Part shown: piece after piece, positions 51,592 to 60,176 of the stretch | Layout of the letters: every line of letters starts with the position of its first letter | Numbering within the stretch: the stretch's first letter is position 1 | Assembly: GCA_020639075.1 (NCBI GenBank) | Contig: JACKHI010000001.1 | Coordinates: 3,906,001-3,970,000, forward strand | Source: Phycisphaerales bacterium | Lineage (GTDB): Bacteria; Planctomycetota; Phycisphaerae; UBA1845; UTPLA1 | Length of the DNA stretch: 64,000 bases | Direction of reading: 5' to 3' | The notes under the pieces: generated by a model | Seen by the model: only the letters and a program-made list of their open reading frames with translations | Told to the model about the DNA's origin: nothing | The model's database searches: none | Position numbers and translations under genes: made by a program

Positions 51592-51782
51592 GGGGGACAT
51601 TATGCAGAGTGTGGGGGATTTGCGAAGGGTGGGAGGGTCGTATTCGTGATCTGCTGAAGCTGGGACGATCCAACTTGCTCTCGAAGTTGCTCATGCGAGA
51701 ATGATAGCAATCGAACCGTGGGCGGAGTCTAATTCCTACGGCGATTGGTCTGACCCATGTTGTGCATGAGAGCGGGTGAAAC

Positions 51783-53063
51783 GTGATACGTCTTGTCGAA
51801 GCACTGAACTATCGATGTCTGCGCTACGTGCGACAGCCGTTGCGAGACCTGCAAGTGCTGATTGGTCCAAACGCGAGCGGCAAGACGACTTTTCTCGACG
51901 TCGTCGCTTTTTTGGGGGACTTGTTAGAAAAAGGGCTGGACGAGGCAATTACGCAGAGATCGACGGATATTCACGATCTGTTCTTCTTCAAACAGGGCGA
52001 GCATTTCGAACTAGCGGTCGAGCTCGAAATCCCTGAGGAGCGAGCCAAACTCCTCAATCATAACGCTCGCTACAGGATCGTTCGCTACGAAGTGGCGATT
52101 GGTATCGACGGCGTGACGGGTGAGTATCAGATTCTTGATGAACGAGTCGTCCTGCAATCTGAGATTTCGAAGCCTCGAGTACCTTCTGAAGAGAAGACAC
52201 TATTCCCCGCTCCATCCGAGCCGCCCAAGTCGATCATGTATGGACAAAAAAACGTCGGTCGCAACAACCAACAGACGCTTCGAAAGGTCCATGATGGTAA
52301 TGACAACTTCTATTCGGAGACTGAGGCAAGAAAGGGAGGCGGCGGATGGGCGCCGTCAATAAGACTTGGACCACGCAAATCCGCCCTTGCGAATATGCCC
52401 GAGGATGAAGCGAAGTTCCCCGTATCCACTTGGTTGCGAGAGACACTGATAAACGGCACTCAGAAGTTGATGCTCAATAGTCTTGCGCTGCGGCAAAGCA
52501 GTCGGCCCGGGCAAGGCCGGCGATTCAAGCCGGACGGGAGTAATCTACCTTGGGTGATATCATCGCTACGCGACGACGACATTGAGCGCTGCCGCCAATG
52601 GGTTGAACATCTTCAAACCGCGCTCCCTGACATTCGAGGCGTCACAACAGCTGAAATACCTGACACAAAGCACAGATTCCTGCAAATAAGGTACCAAGGG
52701 GGGCTGACCGTGCCTTCGTGGACGGTATCAGATGGTACTCTACGTATGCTGGCGTTGACGCTCCCAGCGTACTTACCTGAATTCAAAGGAATCTACCTGA
52801 TCGAAGAGCCCGAGAACGGGATTCACCCAATGGCGATGGAAACTGTCTACCAGGCACTCCGATCCGTCTATAACGCTCAGATTCTCCTGGCGACCCACTC
52901 GACGATCATTCTTGGATGCGCTGAGCCGGAAGAGCTGCTTTGCTTCAAAAAGGACGAGAACGGCGCGACAGATGTCGTGGCCGGCCCCGATCATCCGGCG
53001 TTAAAGGCTTGGCGCGGCAGCATGAATCTGAGCGATCTATATGCGTCCGGTGTGTTGGGATGA
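51783..53063 (+). CDS. AAA15/OLD-type ATPase, first gene of a putative defence-type pair
   Basis: The 426-residue ABC/OLD-like ATPase shows Walker A VLIGPNASGKTTFLD (GPNASGKT at 28-35), an ABC signature-like VSDGTLRMLALTLP, Walker B IYLIEEPENGIHP (from residue 337) and the switch His in LLATHSTIIL (His372). The 150-residue insert between Walker A and the signature is typical of stand-alone AAA15 proteins. It contains no TOPRIM itself; a TOPRIM-like protein is encoded by the next gene, which overlaps as ATGA. Start GTG 51783. Base composition differs from the flanks: 52261-52320 has 27 G/C of 60, against 43 of 60 at 54181-54240. Transfer is likely. Confidence 0.85.
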   Translation: MIRLVEALNYRCLRYVRQPLRDLQVLIGPNASGKTTFLDVVAFLGDLLEKGLDEAITQRSTDIHDLFFFKQGEHFELAVELEIPEERAKLLNHNARYRIVRYEVAIGIDGVTGEYQILDERVVLQSEISKPRVPSEEKTLFPAPSEPPKSIMYGQKNVGRNNQQTLRKVHDGNDNFYSETEARKGGGGWAPSIRLGPRKSALANMPEDEAKFPVSTWLRETLINGTQKLMLNSLALRQSSRPGQGRRFKPDGSNLPWVISSLRDDDIERCRQWVEHLQTALPDIRGVTTAEIPDTKHRFLQIRYQGGLTVPSWTVSDGTLRMLALTLPAYLPEFKGIYLIEEPENGIHPMAMETVYQALRSVYNAQILLATHSTIILGCAEPEELLCFKKDENGATDVVAGPDHPALKAWRGSMNLSDLYASGVLG

Positions 53064-53707
53064 GCAAGCGGGACTTGTTCATCGTGGTCCCGGATCTGGA
53101 CACCGAGAATGCGATCACATCGCTGCTCGGTGCGCGGCAACAATCACTTGGAGTCCGCCTGGACTTTGACCCGGATCGCCCACCCAAGGGCGATCTACTC
53201 CGGTACAACAAGCGCGATTCAGGCTGCTACAAAGACGCAGTGAATCTTCTTCGACGCCCGCAACTGACACACAGACATGCGATTCTGCTGTTCGACAGGG
53301 ACGGAAGTAGTGCTGATACCAGAACGAGGATCTCGATCGAATCCGAGCTTGAGTCAAAGCTCTCTCAAAGCGGTTGGTCAGAGGGCGACATCGCTGTTGT
53401 AGTCATTGAACCGGAGTTGGAAGCATGGGTCTGGGCCGATTCACCTCGTGTGGCTGATGTCCTGGGTTGGGAGGATCATCGAAGCCGCCTGCGCCCATTC
53501 CTGGAGGGTGAGGGCCTCTGGGATCGCGATTCCGAAAAGCCGCATGACCCGAAGGCCGCGATGAAGTCGGCGCTTCGGAAAGTGAAGAAACCCCACGGGG
53601 CTCGAATATATGCGGATCTGGCATCCACCGTCGGATTGGGACGCTGCCAGGATCCCGCATTCGCGAAGCTGCGGAGCACGTTGGCACGTTGGTTTCCACA
53701 GTCCTGA
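53060..53707 (+). CDS. TOPRIM-like putative nuclease, second gene of the defence-type pair
   Basis: A 215-residue protein starting MSKRDLFIVVPDLDTENAI. A strand-loop with acidic residues (Asp12, Asp14, Glu16), then HAILLFDRDGSS with Asp79 and Asp81, and VVVIEPELEAWVWAD with Glu117/119/121 follow the order expected of a TOPRIM metal site (Glu, DxD, acidic). The C-terminus (DPKAAMKSALRKVK, then YADLASTVGLGRCQ) is helical. The family name is uncertain; DUF4276-like proteins found beside AAA15 ATPases are the closest I can recall. ATG 53060 overlaps the ATPase stop (ATGA), so the two are translated as a unit. Confidence 0.7.
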   Translation: MSKRDLFIVVPDLDTENAITSLLGARQQSLGVRLDFDPDRPPKGDLLRYNKRDSGCYKDAVNLLRRPQLTHRHAILLFDRDGSSADTRTRISIESELESKLSQSGWSEGDIAVVVIEPELEAWVWADSPRVADVLGWEDHRSRLRPFLEGEGLWDRDSEKPHDPKAAMKSALRKVKKPHGARIYADLASTVGLGRCQDPAFAKLRSTLARWFPQS

Positions 53708-53828
53708 GTCCCTGATTTGGCAGCGCTCTTGTCAACTTGCGCTGTGCTTTCGCTACGCTGTGGACGGCACATTATCGTCTGTGTCATTCAGCCGATGCCG
53801 ATACTTGTAAGACACAGGAGGGCATATT

Positions 53829-54755
53829 GTGAATCCGCGTGATAAACACAACGGCTCCCTTCTCGGTCTCGCCGTCGGCGATGCCGTCGGGACTGCGCTG
53901 GAATTCCAATCTCCCGGATCGTTCACACCGATCAGCGACATGGTCGGCGGCGGTGCGTTCAGCCTTGCGCCGGGGCAGTGGACGGATGACACGGCGATGG
54001 CGTTGTGTCTCGCGGAGAGCCTCGTCGAGTGCAACGGGTTTGATCCGGCGGATCAGATGCGGCGGTATGTTCGCTGGTGGCGCGAAGGGCATCACAGCAG
54101 CACGGAACGCTGCTTTGACATCGGCAATACGACGCGCGGATCGCTCGAGCAGTTTCTGGAGTCGGGCGATCCTTATGCGGGGCCGACGGATCCGCTGACG
54201 GCCGGCAACGGATCTCTGATGCGGCTTGCGCCGGTGCCGTTGTATTACGTGAATCGACCCGTCGAGGCGATTGAGCGTGCGGCCGACAGTTCGCGGACGA
54301 CGCACGCGGCGCCGAATGCGATCGATGCGTGCCGACTCATGGCGTGGATGATCATCTGCGCCGTGCAGGGGATGGAGAAGTCCGCGATCCTCTCGCCGGA
54401 AAACGAACCCGCACCGGGCTACTGGCGGGCGGAACCGCTCGCACCGGAGGTCGAGGCGATTCGGCTCGGCTCGTTTCGTGATCGCGAACCGCCGGAGATC
54501 GCTGGGACGGGCTATGTCGTCAAGAGCCTCGAAGCGGCGCTGTGGGCGTTTCACAAATCGGGCTCGTTTCGTGAAGGTTGCCTGTTGGCGGCGAATCTCG
54601 GCAACGATGCCGACACGACGGCCGCCATATTCGGTCAATTGGCGGGGGCGCATTACGGCGAGCAGGGGATGCCGGAGGCATGGCGGGCGAAGGTGCTGGG
54701 CTGCGGTTTTCCGATGGAGCTGGTGCGTCGGCTGTACGAATTACGGGCGTCCTGA
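53829..54755 (+). CDS. ADP-ribosylglycohydrolase family protein
   Basis: A 308-residue DraG/ARH-fold enzyme that removes ADP-ribose from proteins or other targets. Metal-site motifs are visible: GLAVGDAVGTALEF at the start, WTDDTAMAL, and LAANLGNDADTTAAIFGQLA near the C-terminus, supplying the Asp and Thr ligands of the two magnesium ions. Substrate unknown. Start GTG 53829. It is GC-rich like the bulk sequence, unlike the ATPase/TOPRIM pair 121 nt upstream, so I treat it as resident rather than part of that module. Confidence 0.9.
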   Translation: MNPRDKHNGSLLGLAVGDAVGTALEFQSPGSFTPISDMVGGGAFSLAPGQWTDDTAMALCLAESLVECNGFDPADQMRRYVRWWREGHHSSTERCFDIGNTTRGSLEQFLESGDPYAGPTDPLTAGNGSLMRLAPVPLYYVNRPVEAIERAADSSRTTHAAPNAIDACRLMAWMIICAVQGMEKSAILSPENEPAPGYWRAEPLAPEVEAIRLGSFRDREPPEIAGTGYVVKSLEAALWAFHKSGSFREGCLLAANLGNDADTTAAIFGQLAGAHYGEQGMPEAWRAKVLGCGFPMELVRRLYELRAS

Positions 54756-55130
54756 TTCTGATCAGGCTGTCGCACGATTCAGGACATTATCGGTTCAGGG
54801 CGTCTCGCGCCCTTTCAAAACCCGTTGGACTCGCCGCTTCAGCGCTTCTGACTGCGCAATATCGCCACGCGCCCAAATCGCCCGGCTCTCCCGGCTTGCC
54901 ACATTTGTTTCGAATCGTACGTTGAATATGGCGCGGTATTGCGCTCGGCGGCGGCCGGCGTCTGTCTCCCCAGGCAGACGCGACAGTATGAGGATCGCGG
55001 ACTTGTGTCCGCCCACCGACACGTGCCTTTCGATGGTCGTGCCGTCCACGAAGCGGAGACAACCTTTGGGTTCCGGGCATCGGGTCTGGAACCTGCGCTC
55101 GGCTTGAACGCCGACAAAGGAGAGTCCGCA
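54756..55130. other. Gene-free gap of 375 nt
   Basis: Between the ADP-ribosylglycohydrolase and the secreted protein. Frames are open on both strands but none has a good start, ribosome site or recognisable protein. A promoter for the downstream gene is expected here; I cannot place it. Confidence 0.5.
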
Positions 55131-56042
55131 ATGGCACGGCACACACTTGCGCTCCTGCTCGTCCTCACGATCGGGCCCAACAGTCTGCAATCGAACGGTA
55201 CGACGCCCGCCGATTCACCATTTCAGGTATTTGTCGAACCGTTTGGAGACAATACGGGATTCGATCTCGCGTTTGCGGACGCCGTCGCAAACGACGCGCG
55301 TCTCGGCGACGGCGTGACTCGGACGTTCGACGATCTGACAGTCTGGCCGCAGAACTACGTCGTTTCTTCGGTGACGGCCGGTAGTTGCGAAGTCGCCATG
55401 TTCGGAAACACCAACAAAGGTGCGCCGTTCGTGTTTCATCCGAACGGCTTCTATCACTGGGAAGGTCAAATGTTTGAGGGGACGCTCGTGATGGGATCCG
55501 TCGCGAGGTTCGTGCCGTTGCAGGGCGGGGGAATGCTCGGCGCCGTCGGCTTCTGGATCTTCGACGACGGCAACCTCAAAGATTCGATCTACCAGGTCGA
55601 CGTGGTCGATGCCAACGGCAATACGACGACGGAGTACGTTGCGAACGGCGTGCCGCGCGTGGGCGGTTATGAAGTTGAAGGGTTCTTCGGCGTGATATCG
55701 CAATGCGGCATCACGAGCCTGACGGTTACGTCGCTCAACGCCGAAACGGGAGAAGCGTGGAACGATCCATTTGAGATCGATTACTTGACAGTCGCGTCGC
55801 TGGAGACTCCTGTGACGCGTCCGCAGGACCCGCCCGCTGATGACGGCGGGACGTGCACCTGTTCCTGCAGGCATTGCCGACATTGCGACGGCGATCGAGA
55901 TCAGGACGGCGACGGCGGTGGATGCGGTCGAGGTCGCGGACATGATCGAGGGCGCGGCCGTGGGCACGACGAAGATCGCGGGCACAACGGTGGATCGAGT
56001 GGCGATCATCGCAACGACAATGGTCGTGGGCGTAATCGATAG
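55131..56042 (+). CDS. Secreted protein with His/Asp/Gly/Arg-rich tail
   Basis: The protein, 303 residues from ATG 55131 (AAAGGAGAG upstream), has a short signal peptide (TLALLLVLTIGPNSLQS). The central domain (about 30-225) is a beta-rich module of unknown function with NTNKGAPFVFHPNGFYHWEG and VGFWIFDDGN, as in planctomycete extracellular proteins. The C-terminus has a Cys/His cluster (CTCSCRHCRHCDGD) followed by about 50 residues of DGDGG, GRGRG and HDRG repeats, suggestive of metal binding. Function is not known. Confidence 0.72.
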   Translation: MARHTLALLLVLTIGPNSLQSNGTTPADSPFQVFVEPFGDNTGFDLAFADAVANDARLGDGVTRTFDDLTVWPQNYVVSSVTAGSCEVAMFGNTNKGAPFVFHPNGFYHWEGQMFEGTLVMGSVARFVPLQGGGMLGAVGFWIFDDGNLKDSIYQVDVVDANGNTTTEYVANGVPRVGGYEVEGFFGVISQCGITSLTVTSLNAETGEAWNDPFEIDYLTVASLETPVTRPQDPPADDGGTCTCSCRHCRHCDGDRDQDGDGGGCGRGRGHDRGRGRGHDEDRGHNGGSSGDHRNDNGRGRNR

Positions 56043-56135
56043 GCGTGTGAGCAGAGTCGAGCATTTGCCGAACAAAAGAGGTTCTTCACGGAATATCGTG
56101 AAACTCTGTTGGCATCTGCGGTAGCGCGAGTACCG

Positions 56136-56337
56136 CGTCCCAATAGGGACGCGCTGAGAATAGCCCAGCCTTTTCAAGGCTGGGATTGCAAGTTGGTTTT
56201 TTGCCGTTCCCGTGCCGTAGGTACGGCGCGACTCCACGCATCCAGCTCATCCCGTCCCGCTGGGACGGGGCCTGAAAGACGGCCGACAACCCCCCGTTGA
56301 AGACGGGGGGCTATTTTCATGTGATCCCTACGGGATC
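56136..56337. repeat. REP-like hairpin cluster C, distant member of the transposase-linked family
   Basis: Same modules as at 32832-33042. CGTCCC/GGGACG lies near 56136 and AATAGCCCAGCC...AAGGCTGGG at 56159-56184. CCCCCCGT/ACGGGGGG (56290-56310) is followed by CTATTTTCA, and GATCCCtacGGGATC is at 56323-56337. Stem sequences have changed in compensated pairs while CTATTTTCA is unchanged. No transposase is present here. It fills most of the gap 56043-56408. Confidence 0.85.
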
Positions 56338-56408
56338 CGGAGTGGATATATCTGTCACTCTTGTGCCAGAACACCGTGTCATTCCGCTTTTCCGTGATGA
56401 ACCACAAA

Positions 56409-56439
56409 AAAGCACCGCCCCGAATCAGGGCGGTGCTTT
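56409..56439 (-). terminator. Terminator of the PEP-CTERM gene
   Basis: A perfect 12-bp stem (AAAGCACCGCCC with GGGCGGTGCTTT, 7-nt loop) is followed on the minus strand by a T-run. It lies about 40 nt past the stop at 56481. Confidence 0.85.
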
Positions 56440-56480
56440 CGTTACGAGTGAATTGATCGGCCTTTGCCGTCAGATGTCGC

Positions 56481-57269
56481 TTAGCGTCGGCGTCGAAGCA
56501 TGACGAGTCCGCCGAGACCGAGCAGCGTCAGGCTTGCCGGCTCCGGGGCGGCGACAAAGTTGGAGACCACGTAGCCTTCCATGCCGGAGACGTAGTTGCT
56601 GAGCGTGTCGCCGAAGACCCAGTTAAAGCCGTAGGCGACGTTCGTGCCCAGTTCGTCCGGTGCACCGGTTCCGACGGCATTGGCGCCGTTGAGGATATAC
56701 GCGGCAGGCGGCGGCGAAATCTGAAGCGACGCAACATCGGCGAAGGTCAGCGGACCGGGGCCGAACAGCGCGTGTACCCACGACGTGTTCGTGCCGGCGC
56801 CCGGCGTCTCGAACACTTTGGCGACTTTGTTTGAGAGGTCGGCATAGCTGAGATTGTAAGTGTGGCTGCCGTCCATGTTCGTGGTGAACAGCGGCTGAAA
56901 CGCCGGGTTCGAGGGTTCATTCGCGATAACGGCGTAGTTGCCGAGACCGTCGGTGACCCAGATATTGAAGTAGGGCGCGACGGCCGGACCGGAGCCGCCG
57001 GTGAACCGACCTGTGTCGTCATATCGCGTAATGCTGAGTTGCGTGATGCCGCCGATCGTTCCGCCGTTGATGTCATTCGATCCGAGGCCGGCCTTCATGC
57101 CGCCTTCGCTGATAATGAACTCCGTCGCCCCCGGTACGTAGGCGTTGTTCGGCTGGATCGTGGGCGAGCCGCCTGCGCCGTTGCGGATGACAAAGGAGTC
57201 GAAGCCCGCCTGCGCCGCAGCGCTCAGGCCGAGTACCAATGCACAAGTCGTCGTCAAGAATTTTCGCAT
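56481..57269 (-). CDS. PEP-CTERM sorting-domain protein
   Basis: A 262-residue exported protein. It has an N-terminal signal peptide (LTTTCALVLGLSAAAQAG), a body of unknown function, and the C-terminal tripartite signal APEPASLTLLGLGGLVMLRRRR. That signal has the PEP box, a hydrophobic helix and an Arg cluster, as recognised by exosortase/EpsH systems. No exosortase gene is in this window. An extra Met one codon earlier (57272) is possible; AAAGGGAGC precedes both. Confidence 0.85.
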   Translation of the reverse strand: MRKFLTTTCALVLGLSAAAQAGFDSFVIRNGAGGSPTIQPNNAYVPGATEFIISEGGMKAGLGSNDINGGTIGGITQLSITRYDDTGRFTGGSGPAVAPYFNIWVTDGLGNYAVIANEPSNPAFQPLFTTNMDGSHTYNLSYADLSNKVAKVFETPGAGTNTSWVHALFGPGPLTFADVASLQISPPPAAYILNGANAVGTGAPDELGTNVAYGFNWVFGDTLSNYVSGMEGYVVSNFVAAPEPASLTLLGLGGLVMLRRRR

Positions 57270-57315
57270 CATTCAGAAATGCTCCCTTTCGCCGGATTGG
57301 GCCGGCATTCCCCTC

Positions 57316-57364
57316 TGTTGCATGGCGGGCTCGGGCGCATCGCCCTCCCAGGATCCGTGCAACA
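57316..57364. repeat. Long inverted repeat in the 383-nt gap before the PEP-CTERM gene
   Basis: TGTTGCATGG (57316-57325) pairs with CCGTGCAACA (57355-57364) with one G-T pair, and an inner GGGCG-cat-CGCCC hairpin is at 57333-57345. It is another palindromic unit not shared with the other families here. The rest of 57273-57655 shows no gene. Confidence 0.65.
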
Positions 57365-57655
57365 GCCTCAGGATTCTGTGTGTAACAGTCTTGGTGTATG
57401 CAGCGCGAACGGCGGGCTTTTCCTGGTGTGCGCAGAATTTCTGCCGGGTTTCGGCATCATCCGATCTGCATCGTTCATTTCGTCGGCCCAACGGTCAAGT
57501 TCGCGGCAATCGAGGCGATTCATCCCCCACTTGGAAGCTCGCTGGAGGCCTAGTGTAACGATAAAGCAGGCGGTTTGTCCAATTCGACGACCTGGTCGTT
57601 CAACGCCGTAGCGAGGGTTTTTCGCCGCTGATACACATCGTTTACATGCCGCGGT

Positions 57656-59101
57656 TCAGCGGGCCCGCAGGCCGAGCTCGATCCGGATCAGTCCGCCTCT
57701 GTGCGGCCGGAGCAATTGAATCGGAATCAGGTCGCCGGAACTGACCTGGTTGACCAGGTGCGCGAGTTCGGCGAGGTCCGTGACGGCCCAGCCGCCGAAC
57801 TGCGTGATCATGTCGCCCGGGTTCAGGCCTTCGCGTTCGGCTTCGCTTCCGGCGGCGACGCTTTCGATGACGAGCCCGATGGATCGTCGAAGTCCGTAGC
57901 GATCCTGATCGCGTCGCGTCATTTCTCGAACGCCGACGCCGAAGAATCGCTCCATCATTTCAGACGCGTTGGCCGTCGGACGATCGGCGAGCGGGACTTC
58001 GACGCTGGCCCGGCTCTGCCCTGTGCGGCGTAGATCGAGCTTGAGTGACTGCCCAGTCGGCGTTCGTGCAAGGAGGCTGAACGCTTCCATGAAGTTCGGC
58101 GTCGGGAGGTTGTCGATGGCCGTGACGACATCGCCGGGCCGAACGCCGACGGCGGCGGCCGGCGTATCCGGATCGACGGACTTCACGCGCACGCCGCCCT
58201 CGGGCCGGGCTGAGACATCTCCTTCGAAGTGAACGCCGAAGGAGACGCGCCGCAGACGCTCGATGTCGAGCATTTCCGGAAGCAGCTTGTGCAACTGGTT
58301 GACGGGAATAGCGAAGCCGATGTTCTGGGCGTCGCCTCGAATGGCCGAGTTGATGCCGATCAGCTCGCCAAGGATATTCAGCAGCGGGCCGCCGGAATTG
58401 CCTGGGTTGATTGATGCATCCGTTTGAATCAGTTCGGAATAGACATGGTCGGAATCGAACACGAGTTCACGGTTCAGCGCGCTGACGACGCCTGTCGTGA
58501 TCGTATGTGCGTAGCCGAGCGGGTTGCCGATGACGATGACCGTCTCGCCCTGCATCAGATCGTCGCTGCGTCCCATCTTGAGATAGGGCAGCGGCCCACG
58601 GGCTTCAACCTTGAGAACGGCGAGATCGTGCTGCCTGTCGACGGCGACTTCCCTCGCGTCGAGCTCCGTACCGTCGGCGAACGTGGCCTTGATCTCGGCG
58701 GCGCGCTCGACGACGTGTGCGTTCGTCACGATATAGCCGTCCTTGTGGATCACGAAACCCGATCCCACGCTCTGCGTCTTGTATTGTCGCGGACCGCTCG
58801 GCACATCGAAGATGTCGTCGAACAGGCTGCCGAATCCCCGGGGTCGCTGGACTGTGACGATTCGAGAGGTCGACAGATTGACGACAGCGGGGCTGGCCTG
58901 CTGAAAGACGCGGACGATGGGCGTCATGCGTTCGGCGCGATTGCTCGTGGGTGCCGGATCCGATCCGACGGGCTGCATCGGCGTCGATTGGGCGTTTACC
59001 GTCTGCGTCATCGCCAGCGAAACGGCGGTGACGATTAATGCATGCACTCCGGCCGTTCGGCGCGATGATCGTTGAATGCGGCTATAGGTCGAAGATCTCA
59101 T
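57656..59101 (-). CDS. degP: HtrA/DegP-like periplasmic serine protease
   Basis: The 481-residue protein has a signal peptide (HALIVTAVSLAMTQTVNAQ). The trypsin-like domain has His129 in TNAHVV, Asp159 in HDLAVL and Ser236 in GNSGGPL, all intact. Two PDZ domains follow (VKSVDPDTPAAAVGVRPGDV and VIESVAAGSEAEREGLNPGD), giving the DegP/DegQ architecture for envelope protein quality control. Its ATG lies inside the end of the phosphoesterase gene (20-nt overlap). Confidence 0.94.
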   Translation of the reverse strand: MRSSTYSRIQRSSRRTAGVHALIVTAVSLAMTQTVNAQSTPMQPVGSDPAPTSNRAERMTPIVRVFQQASPAVVNLSTSRIVTVQRPRGFGSLFDDIFDVPSGPRQYKTQSVGSGFVIHKDGYIVTNAHVVERAAEIKATFADGTELDAREVAVDRQHDLAVLKVEARGPLPYLKMGRSDDLMQGETVIVIGNPLGYAHTITTGVVSALNRELVFDSDHVYSELIQTDASINPGNSGGPLLNILGELIGINSAIRGDAQNIGFAIPVNQLHKLLPEMLDIERLRRVSFGVHFEGDVSARPEGGVRVKSVDPDTPAAAVGVRPGDVVTAIDNLPTPNFMEAFSLLARTPTGQSLKLDLRRTGQSRASVEVPLADRPTANASEMMERFFGVGVREMTRRDQDRYGLRRSIGLVIESVAAGSEAEREGLNPGDMITQFGGWAVTDLAELAHLVNQVSSGDLIPIQLLRPHRGGLIRIELGLRAR

Positions 59102-59948
59102 AGGCCTTCTCCTTGTATGTCGAACCGATGGATGTCGCCTCGAACAGGCCGCGCCGACATCGCATCTCCTTGTGAATATGACCGCAAAAGACGCGGCGCA
59201 CTTTCGGAAAGTCGAGAATTATCTCGCCGAACAGTTCGCTGCCATGAAATGCAGTGGCGAATTCCCAGTTCGGCAGGATGCTGTGCGGCACGAGTTCGGC
59301 AAAGGGAACGTGATGAACGATTGCGCAGATTCGCTCGCTCCGCTCGCTCGCTTCGGCCAGGTGCCGACGAAACGTCTCCGCCAGTTTGTGCGTGAATGCG
59401 ACGTCGCTCAAGGCGAGATTGACGCGCTCGCCGTCCATCCATCGCGTCGTGACTTCGAGCGCATTGCGAGGCACGTCGTCGGCCGGTTCGAGATGCTGAT
59501 AGCCGCCGAGGCGTTCTGCGGCGCCGGGCGCCACCTTCGCCTGATAGTATCTCAGGGGAATCTGAAGCCTGGCGGGTCGGAACGAAAAATCGTACCAGCC
59601 CATGTTGCCGACGATCGCCGCGTCATCGGCGTAGAACGGCTCGGCGTCGAGATAGTGAACGTCGTTCTGTGAGCATATGTCCCGCAACTCGTTTTCATAA
59701 CGATGCAGGGAATCGTCGCCGCCCGTGACCCAGATGTCGTGGTTGCCCGCGATGGCGAGCCGCGGGCCCTTGAAGCCTTCGAACAGGCCGAAGGCCTCTT
59801 CAAAACGGCTTGCAGGTCCGCCCGTCGTGTCGCCCGCGAAGACCAGGACATCGCCGCCGATGCGGCAGATCTTCTCGGCGAGCGCGCGCGTCGGCCGCTT
59901 GCTCCGGGCGATGTTGTAATGAAGATCCGACGTCACGATGATTCGCAT
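59082..59948 (-). CDS. Calcineurin-like metallophosphoesterase
   Basis: A 288-residue protein with the dimetal motifs in order: SDLH near the start, FAGDTTGG, AIAGNHDIW, VHHVPF and FCGHIHKEM. Substrate cannot be told. ATG 59948 gives the family-like MRIIVTSDLHYNIA start; the frame stays open a long way upstream but without homology. Its last 20 nt overlap the start of the htrA gene, so the pair is probably one transcript. Confidence 0.9.
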   Translation of the reverse strand: MRIIVTSDLHYNIARSKRPTRALAEKICRIGGDVLVFAGDTTGGPASRFEEAFGLFEGFKGPRLAIAGNHDIWVTGGDDSLHRYENELRDICSQNDVHYLDAEPFYADDAAIVGNMGWYDFSFRPARLQIPLRYYQAKVAPGAAERLGGYQHLEPADDVPRNALEVTTRWMDGERVNLALSDVAFTHKLAETFRRHLAEASERSERICAIVHHVPFAELVPHSILPNWEFATAFHGSELFGEIILDFPKVRRVFCGHIHKEMRCRRGLFEATSIGSTYKEKAYEIFDL

Positions 59949-60176
59949 GACAATCACCCGCGGTCGATCCGCGATGCCACAGTGAATCGGGCGTGCGGTC
60001 GCAAGGGATCGAATTATAGTTTTGCAGGCGACAAACGCACGGGTCCGCAGTGGCGTGCGTTCGGAGCGTACATTGCAAGGGCGCTCAAACGCGGCGATGA
60101 TCGGGAAGATTCGTAACGAAAGCGCCAGATGTCCCGGTTCAATGCGTGGGGCATCTTCGCAGACAGCAGTCCGCTC

